From Candidatus Omnitrophota bacterium (GTDB lineage Bacteria; Omnitrophota; Gorgyraeia; Aquiviventales; Aquiviventaceae): a stretch of DNA of 5,123 bases. The notes below the pieces were generated by a model. That model searched no databases. It saw nothing but the letters and a program-made list of their open reading frames with translations, and was not told where the DNA came from. Shown here piece after piece: positions 1 to 4,868 of the stretch. The stretch lies in assembly GCA_016193195.1 (NCBI GenBank), contig JACPSQ010000110.1, positions 1-5,123 of the forward strand, given 5' to 3'. The first letter of the stretch is position 1. Every line of letters begins with the position of its first letter. The position numbers were made by a program, and so were the translations under genes.

Positions 1-72
1 GCGGGTGTAGCTCAGCGGTAGAGCATCACGTTGCCAACGTGAGGGTCGTGGGTTCAAGTCCCATCACCCGCT
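1..72 (+). tRNA. tRNA-Gly, anticodon GCC
   Basis: The full cloverleaf can be drawn. The acceptor stem is GCGGGTG (1-7) with CACCCGC (65-71), followed by discriminator T72. The D arm is GCTC (10-13) with GAGC (21-24). The anticodon stem TCACG/CGTGA encloses the loop TTGCCAA, with anticodon GCC at 33-35. The variable loop has 5 nt (43-47). The T arm is GTGGG (48-52) with CCCAT (60-64) around TTCAAGT and includes one G-U pair. The 3' CCA is not encoded, so it must be added after transcription. No terminator is visible between this gene and ptsN, so co-transcription is possible. Confidence 0.97.
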
Positions 73-99
73 CTCTTTTCACAATCACCTTGCAACTTC

Positions 100-128
100 G
101 AGGAGCACACATGAGGCGATGCCGATGA
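100..128 (+). promoter_or_regulatory. Shine-Dalgarno and 5-codon mini-ORF overlapping the ptsN start
   Basis: GAGGAG at 100-105 is the only good ribosome-binding site before ptsN. The ATG it fits best (111, spacing 5) opens only MRRCR and stops at TGA 126-128. That stop overlaps an in-frame ptsN ATG at 125 as ATGA. The arrangement fits a leader peptide with translational coupling, or direct initiation at ATG 119 with a long spacing of 13. The sequence alone does not decide between them. No convincing -35/-10 or -24/-12 promoter was found at 73-110. Confidence 0.45.
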
Positions 129-598
129 ACATCATGTCATTTCTGGATGACCGCGCCGTCAGCGTCGATCTGAAGTCGCAGACGAGTAAGGAAGAGGTCA
201 TTCGGGAGCTCGTCGAGCTGCTGGTGAGAGCGGGATCCATTAAGGAGAAGGACGTCGGGAAACTCGTGCAAACGCTCCTGAAACGGGAATCGTTGGGCTC
301 GACGGGGATCGGCCAGGGGGTCGCCATTCCCCATGGGAAGTCGGACTGCGTCGCGAAACTCGTGGCGGCCCTTGGGATTTCCAGTTCGGGTGTCAACTTT
401 GATTCGCTCGATGGCGAGCCGGTCCACATCTTCTTCCTGCTCATCGCCCCCGAGGACTCCGCCGGGCCTCACCTCAAGGCGCTGGCTCGGATCTCCCGGC
501 TCTTAAAGGACAAGCATTTCAGGGATGGCCTCCGGGCCGCCAAAGACGAGAAGACGCTGGTGAAGAGCATCCACGAAGAGGATATGCGGCGTCACTGA
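119..598 (+). CDS. ptsN: PTS EIIA component, PtsN/fructose-type family
   Basis: This is a single-domain PTS EIIA protein of 159 residues, close to the usual length of about 150-160. It should accept a phosphoryl group from HPr and act in the cytoplasm, probably as a regulator, because no EIIB or EIIC lies nearby. The family signature runs from about residue 58 (SLGSTGIG) to GVAIPHGK, with the phosphorylated histidine at His72. The C-terminal half (PHLKALARISRLLKD, about residues 117-131) also matches PtsN proteins. The longest frame starts at 119. A start at 125 gives MNIMSFLDDRAV, which resembles typical family N-termini better and overlaps the mini-ORF stop, so I favour it. yvcK begins 10 nt after the stop, which suggests one transcript. 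PtsN is a better guess than a fructose-specific EIIA because of the context. Confidence 0.93.
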   Translation: MPMNIMSFLDDRAVSVDLKSQTSKEEVIRELVELLVRAGSIKEKDVGKLVQTLLKRESLGSTGIGQGVAIPHGKSDCVAKLVAALGISSSGVNFDSLDGEPVHIFFLLIAPEDSAGPHLKALARISRLLKDKHFRDGLRAAKDEKTLVKSIHEEDMRRH

Positions 599-608
599 CG
601 TTCCCCTC

Positions 609-2006
609 ATGACATCGATCCTCCGGTTGCTGAAGTGGCTCTACCCCGGCATGCGGGTCAAGCGATGGTTCTCCATCGCCACGGCCGGGGTGTTTCTGTT
701 TGGGATTGGGGCTGCGTTGCTGCCGGTTGAGGGGGGGCTCCTCCTCAGGGTCACGAGTCTCGTCATCTTGTTGACGGGCCTGATATCGCTGGCGCTCGGG
801 GTGGGGGGGTTGGTTCGCTCGTTGCTGGAGGTGGTGGCGCCAGGGCACACGCAGGACCTGGTGGAGCTCGTCTTCCAGCGGCGCCACCTTGGGAAGGGTC
901 CCAAGATCGTCGTGATCGGCGGCGGGACCGGGCTCTCCACCCTCCTCTCGGGGCTGAAGCACTACACGACCAACATGACGGCGATCGTGACCATGGCCGA
1001 TGACGGCGGCAGCTCAGGCCGTCTCCGACAGGAGTTCGATATGCTCCCGCCGGGGGACATCCGCAACTGCCTCGTCGCGCTCGCGGATACCGAACCCCTC
1101 ATGCAACGGCTCTTCCAGTACCGCTTCGCTGAGGGCTCAGCCCTCCAAGGCCATAACTTCGGCAACCTCTTCATCACCGCCATGACCAAGATCACGGGCG
1201 ATTTCGAGCGAGCCGTTCAAGCGTCCAGCAAAGTGCTGGCGATTCGTGGGCGCGTGGTGCCCTCGACGAACATGAGGGTCCGCCTGGCGGCTGAGCTGGA
1301 CGACGGCAGCGTGACGCTGGGGGAGACGAAAATTTCTCAAGTGGACATTCCCATCCGGCGCATCTACCTGGAGCCCGCCGGCTGTCAGCCAACCGCCGAA
1401 GCCCTCGAAGCCGTTCGGGAAGCGCACGCCGTCATCTTGGGCCCTGGATCGCTCTATACCAGTATCATCCCGAACCTGCTCGTCGAGCACATGGTGGATG
1501 CCATCGTCCAGTCAAAGGCCTTGAAGATCTACGTCTGTAACGTCATGACCCAGTCTCGTGAGACGAATGGCTACCGGGCGAGTGACCACGTGCGGGCGCT
1601 GCTGACGCACTCCAATCCAGGGGTGATCCAACTCTGCCTCGTCAATACGGAGACGGTGCCCCACGCGCTCCTTGAGAAGTACCGGCAGGAGGGGGCGTTT
1701 CCGGTGGAACCGGATATCGAGCGCATTCGGGAATTGGGCTATCAAGTGGTTGCAGACAACATCATCAGCACCGAGAACTATGTCCGCCACGACCCGGACA
1801 AGGTCGCGAAACTCATCATTCAGTTGACCGTGGGGACGCGGGGGCGCTCGCCGGCTTCTCCGCCGCGAGCGGCGGCCGAGCGCGGAGATCCTCGACGGCC
1901 GAGTGGACGCACCGGCTCCCCTGATGCCCGTACGAACGATCGATGGGCACAGGCCGGCACACCCGCTCAGCGCCCCAGCCCCATCCTAGAGCACCTAACA
2001 GAATGA
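609..2006 (+). CDS. yvcK: YvcK/CofD-like UDP-GlcNAc-binding family protein, membrane-anchored form
   Basis: The core (about residues 98-408) is the YvcK (GlmR) family fold, related to CofD. It shows the nucleotide-binding loop VVIGGGTGLS (101-110), DDGGSSGRLR (131-140), PPGDIRN (147-153), GHNFGNL (181-187) and GPGSLYTSIIPNLL (278-291). Characterised members bind UDP-GlcNAc and are needed for growth on gluconeogenic carbon and for cell-wall precursor balance. Unlike the shorter Bacillus protein, this one has an N-terminal extension with two hydrophobic segments (about 21-40 and 46-68), so it is probably held at the inner membrane with the core in the cytoplasm. The last 57 residues (409-465) are rich in R, P, S and A and look like translated non-coding DNA. 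The final codons and the stop lie inside the left end of a repeat element. No clear Shine-Dalgarno precedes ATG 609. In Bacillus subtilis, yvcK is near crh, an HPr paralogue, and here it lies in a PTS operon. Confidence 0.92.
   Translation: MTSILRLLKWLYPGMRVKRWFSIATAGVFLFGIGAALLPVEGGLLLRVTSLVILLTGLISLALGVGGLVRSLLEVVAPGHTQDLVELVFQRRHLGKGPKIVVIGGGTGLSTLLSGLKHYTTNMTAIVTMADDGGSSGRLRQEFDMLPPGDIRNCLVALADTEPLMQRLFQYRFAEGSALQGHNFGNLFITAMTKITGDFERAVQASSKVLAIRGRVVPSTNMRVRLAAELDDGSVTLGETKISQVDIPIRRIYLEPAGCQPTAEALEAVREAHAVILGPGSLYTSIIPNLLVEHMVDAIVQSKALKIYVCNVMTQSRETNGYRASDHVRALLTHSNPGVIQLCLVNTETVPHALLEKYRQEGAFPVEPDIERIRELGYQVVADNIISTENYVRHDPDKVAKLIIQLTVGTRGRSPASPPRAAAERGDPRRPSGRTGSPDARTNDRWAQAGTPAQRPSPILEHLTE
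1845..1957. repeat. Two hairpins within the yvcK 3' tail
   Basis: The DNA coding for the unconserved tail contains two hairpins. The first has CCGCCG (1860-1865) with CGGCGG (1870-1875) around a CGAG loop, flanked less regularly by CGCTCG (1845) and CGAGCG (1877). The second has CCTGaTGCCC (1920-1929) with GGGCACAGG (1945-1953), a 9-bp stem with one bulged A, and outer CCGG/CCGG (1912, 1954) set off by a 4-nt bulge. Such structure fits former intergenic DNA now read as protein. There is no T-run, so a terminator is not supported. Confidence 0.4.
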
Positions 2007-2018
2007 GCACATGGCCGC

Positions 2019-2124
2019 GTTGCGAGCGCCAGCCGGCCAGATGCAAGGAACGACGACGCCGGCGTACTGGAGTCCAGTACGTCAAGGAGGAGTGACGCAG
2101 CAGATGGCTGGCTGCCGCCGCAAC
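2019..2124. repeat. Left internal imperfect palindrome of the 281-bp element
   Basis: This is a 106-nt foldback centred on G2072. The tip is a perfect 9-bp inverted repeat, CGTACTGGA (2063-2071) with TCCAGTACG (2073-2081). The outer arms begin GTTGCG (2019) and end CGCAAC (2124), with imperfect pairing between, including the CCAGCCGGCC region against GGCTGGCTG. Confidence 0.7.
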
Positions 2125-2131
2125 CCTCCGG

Positions 2132-2237
2132 GCTGGGCCGAGCCGCGGCGCCGTGCTGTGTTGCTCGTCGTCGGCGTATCTGGAGTCCTGATACGCCTTC
2201 CTCCTCGCGCCTTGCGCGGCTTGCGGCTAGGCCCAGC
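2132..2237. repeat. Right internal imperfect palindrome of the 281-bp element
   Basis: This is a second 106-nt foldback, 7 nt from the first. The tip is GGCGTATC (2173-2180) with GATACGCC (2190-2197), and its apex repeats the GGAGTCC core found at the apex of the left palindrome. The base is GCTGGGCC (2132-2139) with GGCCCAGC (2230-2237). Read as reverse complement, this half resembles the left half, so the element looks like two diverged units in inverted orientation. Confidence 0.65.
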
Positions 2238-2259
2238 GCGACCATGCGATCATTCTGTT

Positions 2260-2264
2260 AGGTG
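2260..2264 (+). promoter_or_regulatory. Probable GH57 ribosome-binding site inside the element's right terminal repeat
   Basis: AGGTG at 2260-2264 is the only Shine-Dalgarno-like run before ATG 2273, with 8 nt between. It lies wholly in the right terminal inverted repeat, so the element now appears to supply the initiation signal of the enzyme gene. The match is short, so this is tentative. Confidence 0.4.
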
Positions 2265-2272
2265 CTCTTAGC

Positions 2273-4495
2273 ATGAGCGCTTCCGTGACGCTGTTGATGG
2301 CCATCCACTGCCATCAGCCGGTGGGCAACTTTGGTTTTGTCTTCGAGGAGGCGTTTGCGAAAGCCTACGACCCCTTTCTTCACGTCTTGGAGCGTCACCC
2401 CGGCGTGCGTCTCGCCCTTCACTACAGCGGCTGCCTCGTGGATTGGCTGCTGGAGCACCGGACGGTGTTCCTGGACCGCGTGCGAGCGCTGGTGAACCGC
2501 GGGCAAGTGGAGCTCTTGGCCTCCGGCTACTACGAGCCGATCCTCCCGGTCATCCCGGAGTCGGATCGTCAGGGCCAGATCGCCAAGATGCGCGCGATGT
2601 TACGCACACGGTATCGCGCGAACGCTGAGGGGTTCTGGCTCACCGAGCGGGTGTGGGAGCCCGACCTGCCACAGACCCTTGCGCGGGCGGGTATTCGCTA
2701 CACGATGGTGGACACAAACCAGTTTGCGGCGGCCAAGGCATGGCTGCCGAGCGCCCTCCAGGTTTCCGACGAGTCCTTCTGGGATCTCTTGGGCTGCTAC
2801 GTGACGGAGTACGCCGGTCATTCCATCTGCCTCTTTCCGGCCTCTAAGCGGCTTCGCTATTGGATCCCCTTCCAGCCGGTCGAGCAGATCATTGAATTCT
2901 TACGGCGACTCAGAACCGACGAGCCATTCGACGACGTGCTGCCCGGCCGCGGCCAGGACCCCCTCCTCGAGTCGCCGTTGACAAGCGCTGGGATTGAACC
3001 GGCGTCTGCGGCCCTCACCTTTGCTGATGACGGAGAGAAGTTCGGGCTGTGGCCTTCGACGCACCACTGGGTCTATGAGGAGGGGTGGTTGGACCAATTC
3101 TTCACGGCGCTTGAGCGGGAACGGGGGTGGCTGACGACCACCACCTTTCACGACTACCTGGAGCGCGCGCGTCCCAATGGTCATGTCTACCTTCCGTCCG
3201 GCAGCTATGATGAGATGCTGGAGTGGTCCGGTGGGCACTTCAGGAATTTTTTCGCGAAATACCCCGAAGCCAACGCGATGCACCAGAAGATGCTCCGTGT
3301 CAGCCACCAACTTCAAGAGGTTTCGAGTTCCGGGTTTCAAGTTTCGAGTTCACAGCATCGGCGGGTGACATCACAGAGGAACCCGAAACCCGAAACCCGA
3401 AACGCGAAACTGCTCGATCAGGCGCGGCAGGAGCTGTATGCGGGGCAATGCAACTGTGCGTACTGGCACGGCATCTTCGGGGGTCTCTACCTCTCCCATC
3501 TCAGACGTGCCGTCTATGCCCACCTGATCGCCGCCGAGGCGCTCGCGAACCAGGCGGGGGGAGAAACCGTCTCGCTGACGGCAGTGGATGTGGACGGGGA
3601 TGGCCGTGAAGAGGCCAGCCTGAAGACGGCCGCAATGGCGCTGGTCATCGACCCCGACGAGGGAGGGACCGTGACCGAGTGGAGTCTCTACCAATCCCCC
3701 ATCAACCTCCTGGACACACTGAGCCGTCGCCCTGAGGCCTATCACGACAAGCTGAAGGCGAAACATGTGCGAGCCGCTGTTCCGACGGGCCGCGTTCCCG
3801 CCAGCATCCATGACCTCCTTGGCGTGAAAGAGCCGGACCTAGCCGCCCGTCTCGTCTATGACGATCACCGTCGAAGCGCGTTCATCGACTACGCCCTGGA
3901 GCGTATGCCGGCCCTTCAAGAAGTGGTGGCTTCGACATGGGGGGAACAGCGGTTGTGGTCATCAGGACCGTACCGATGGAGCCGCGACAGGGGCGGGAAA
4001 AAGACAGCGCCATCCATCAGCGTTCCCATGGAGCGGGAGATGGGAGGAGGGTCCGTTCGCAAGACCATCCGCGTTGCGACGCGCCGGCCTGTTCTTGAGT
4101 GCCTCTATGAGCTCGAGGGGGTGAGCGTTCCGGTCGTTGGGCTGGAGTTCAATCTCTCGCTGCGCGACGAGCGCTATCTCGGTCAGGCCGGGGAGCTCCC
4201 CCACGCCACGGAATTCATCGTGGAGGAGCCCGGGGTGCGTGTCCGGCTCCACCTGTCGATTGATCCTCCCGCTCGACTGCTGCATTTCCCCATTGAGACC
4301 GTCTCAGAGTCGGAAGAGGGGCTCGAGCGGACGTACCAGGGGTTGTGCGTCATCTGCCTCTGGGCGCCGGACCCTGGGCGCCCCTTCGACGATCGCGGAA
4401 GCGGCGGCGTCCGCAGGGACTGGCAGGCCAGGCACGATCGCGAACGAACCGGCCGGTGGGCGAGCCGCCTGCGATGGGTTGTGGAGGTGCGATGA
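2273..4495 (+). CDS. GH57 family 4-alpha-glucanotransferase/alpha-amylase-like enzyme
   Basis: This 740-residue enzyme should cleave or transfer alpha-1,4-glucan chains such as glycogen or maltodextrin. No signal peptide is seen, so it is cytoplasmic. The GH57 motifs appear in order: HCHQP (12-16), VELLASGYYEPIL (79-91), GFWLTERVWEP (120-130) with the expected nucleophile Glu125, FADDGEKFG (250-258) holding the expected acid/base Asp252 or Asp253, and the helical-domain motif NCAYWHGIFGGLYL (394-407). After about residue 430 comes the beta-rich C-terminal domain of the Thermococcus litoralis type (DUF1926), with SPINLLDTLSRRPEAYHDKL at 475-494. It is longer than that enzyme (about 660 residues). 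Much of the excess comes from residues 350-379, encoded by an inverted repeat, and perhaps from 218-243 and 702-725. ATG 2273 places the HxHQP motif at the normal distance. The stop lies beside a strong ribosome-binding site once belonging to ptsH. Amylase and transferase cannot be separated by sequence reading. Confidence 0.9.
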   Translation: MSASVTLLMAIHCHQPVGNFGFVFEEAFAKAYDPFLHVLERHPGVRLALHYSGCLVDWLLEHRTVFLDRVRALVNRGQVELLASGYYEPILPVIPESDRQGQIAKMRAMLRTRYRANAEGFWLTERVWEPDLPQTLARAGIRYTMVDTNQFAAAKAWLPSALQVSDESFWDLLGCYVTEYAGHSICLFPASKRLRYWIPFQPVEQIIEFLRRLRTDEPFDDVLPGRGQDPLLESPLTSAGIEPASAALTFADDGEKFGLWPSTHHWVYEEGWLDQFFTALERERGWLTTTTFHDYLERARPNGHVYLPSGSYDEMLEWSGGHFRNFFAKYPEANAMHQKMLRVSHQLQEVSSSGFQVSSSQHRRVTSQRNPKPETRNAKLLDQARQELYAGQCNCAYWHGIFGGLYLSHLRRAVYAHLIAAEALANQAGGETVSLTAVDVDGDGREEASLKTAAMALVIDPDEGGTVTEWSLYQSPINLLDTLSRRPEAYHDKLKAKHVRAAVPTGRVPASIHDLLGVKEPDLAARLVYDDHRRSAFIDYALERMPALQEVVASTWGEQRLWSSGPYRWSRDRGGKKTAPSISVPMEREMGGGSVRKTIRVATRRPVLECLYELEGVSVPVVGLEFNLSLRDERYLGQAGELPHATEFIVEEPGVRVRLHLSIDPPARLLHFPIETVSESEEGLERTYQGLCVICLWAPDPGRPFDDRGSGGVRRDWQARHDRERTGRWASRLRWVVEVR
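3320..3410. repeat. Inverted heptamer repeat inserted in frame in the GH57 gene
   Basis: Two 32-nt arms (3320-3351 and 3379-3410) are reverse complements at 27 of 32 positions and enclose a 27-nt spacer. Each arm is built of 7-bp units close to GTTTCGG: the right arm reads ACCCGAA three times then ACGCGAA (3381-3408), and the left arm carries diverged copies. The repeat encodes residues 350-379, an S/Q/R/N/K-rich stretch unlike the surrounding enzyme. It falls between the helix ending QLQE and the conserved LDQARQELYAGQCN segment, and it keeps the frame. No target duplication was seen. Confidence 0.8.
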
Positions 4496-4496
4496 T

Positions 4497-4589
4497 CCCC
4501 CCACCTGTCTGTCCCGCCTCCGGCGGGACCCATGAGGCATCTGATAGGTTACGGCTCCGCCAGCGGCGGAGCCGAGGACAGGTGGGGGG
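4497..4589. mobile_element. 93-bp non-autonomous element with 13-bp inverted repeats and ATGAT target duplication
   Basis: CCCCCCACCTGTC (4497-4509) is repeated inverted and without mismatch as GACAGGTGGGGGG (4577-4589). ATGAT lies directly on both sides (4492-4496 and 4590-4594), as expected for a 5-bp target duplication. Inside are two perfect hairpins: GTCCCGCC/GGCGGGAC (4511-4518 and 4522-4529, loop TCC) and CGGCTCCGCC/GGCGGAGCCG (4552-4561 and 4565-4574, loop AGC). It encodes no transposase. Removing 98 bp restores a GGAGGTG site followed directly by ATGATGCCC, a normal ptsH start. It shares its plan (terminal repeats plus two hairpins) but not its sequence with the element at 1988-2268. 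It lacks a T-run, so a Rho-independent terminator role is not supported. Confidence 0.75.
4580..4584 (+). promoter_or_regulatory. Candidate replacement ribosome-binding site for ptsH in the element end
   Basis: AGGTG at 4580-4584, in the right terminal repeat, stands 8 nt before the second in-frame ATG of ptsH (4593). The same pentamer at the same spacing precedes the GH57 start at the end of the other element. It is a short match and the G-run that follows may form part of a hairpin, so its strength is uncertain. Confidence 0.35.
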
Positions 4590-4868
4590 ATGATGCCCGT
4601 CTTCAAGCGGACCGTCACGGTGGTCCATCGGCAAGGGTTGCATGCCCGGCCGGCCGCCTTATTCGTGCAGCTCGCCAAGCGCTTCACCAGTAAGGTGACG
4701 GTGAAGAAAGGCCGCAAGATTGTCGACGGAAAATCCATCATGGGGCTCCTCACGTTGGCGGCCGGGCCTGGCGCGCGCATCGCCATCGTCACTGACGGGC
4801 CTGATGCGGAGGAGGCGCTTGGACGGTTGATCGAGCTCGTGACCACACCGCTCTCCGGACCCACATGA
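4590..4868 (+). CDS. ptsH: Phosphocarrier protein HPr
   Basis: HPr relays phosphate from enzyme I to EIIA proteins in the cytoplasm. The 92-residue frame is near the usual 85-90. The active-site motif GLHARPA (16-22) holds His18, equivalent to His15 of the classical numbering. DGKSIMGLLTLAA (46-58) holds Ser49, equivalent to Ser46, the site of HPr kinase/phosphorylase in organisms that have it. Retention of the serine with a good surrounding sequence suggests such a kinase is encoded elsewhere. Two adjacent ATGs (4590, 4593) are possible starts. The second matches the spacing of both the ancestral site GGAGGTG and the present AGGTG. A small palindromic element separates this gene from GH57. 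The stop overlaps the ptsI start as ATGA, so the two proteins are probably made in coupled fashion. Confidence 0.96.
   Translation: MMPVFKRTVTVVHRQGLHARPAALFVQLAKRFTSKVTVKKGRKIVDGKSIMGLLTLAAGPGARIAIVTDGPDAEEALGRLIELVTTPLSGPT

Larger units (their letters stand above)
1988..2268. mobile_element. 281-bp MITE-like palindromic element with 19-bp perfect terminal inverted repeats
   Basis: AGAGCACCTAACAGAATGA at 1988-2006 recurs exactly as its reverse complement at 2250-2268. Inside the ends, CATGGCCGCG (2010-2019) is mirrored by CGCGACCATG (2237-2246) with one mismatch. Between them lie two imperfect hairpins of equal size. No transposase is encoded, so any movement would need one supplied elsewhere. 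A TA dinucleotide flanks both sides (1987-1988 and 2269-2270), offset by one base from the repeat symmetry, so a TA target duplication is possible but weak. The element fills the whole yvcK-GH57 gap: its left end gives the yvcK stop codon and its right end lies 4 nt before the GH57 start. From memory it resembles dispersed repeats of Nitrospira-type genomes ending in CTAACAG. Confidence 0.75.
4483..4593 (+). promoter_or_regulatory. Stranded Shine-Dalgarno and 33-codon coupling ORF between GH57 and ptsH
   Basis: GGAGGTG (4483-4489) is a strong ribosome-binding site 2 nt before ATG 4492, which overlaps the GH57 stop as ATGA. From that ATG a frame of 33 codons runs right through the small element and ends at TGA 4591-4593, again overlapping the ptsH ATG 4590 as ATGA. 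Ribosomes could thus be handed from GH57 to ptsH. The encoded peptide is low-complexity element sequence and is unlikely to have a function of its own. Confidence 0.45.

Noticed and set aside
73..118. Sigma-54 promoter around TTGCAA (91) upstream of ptsN
   Set aside because: The GG needed 10 nt before the GC is absent, and no matching -24 element is present.
111..125. Frameshift at the ptsN N-terminus
   Set aside because: The downstream frame already starts at a position typical of the family, so nothing is missing that the short 111 frame would restore.
2011..2271. An 86-codon plus-strand frame spanning the 281-bp element
   Set aside because: It has no ribosome-binding site, its sequence is dictated by the palindromes, and no family pattern is visible. 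It ends just before the GH57 start, so a coupling role is possible but unsupported.
3320..3410. CRISPR-like array from the repeated GTTTCG/CCCGAAA units
   Set aside because: The units are 7 bp, contiguous and without spacers, and lie inside an enzyme gene.
4511..4574. Rho-independent terminator between GH57 and ptsH
   Set aside because: The hairpins are GC-rich and stable but neither is followed by a T-run, and the terminal repeats with target duplication explain the structure better.
4304..4864. A 186-codon open frame on the minus strand across the GH57 end, the element and ptsH
   Set aside because: It lies opposite two well-supported genes, crosses a palindromic element, and its translation shows no recognisable domain. 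Long antisense frames are expected in GC-rich coding DNA.
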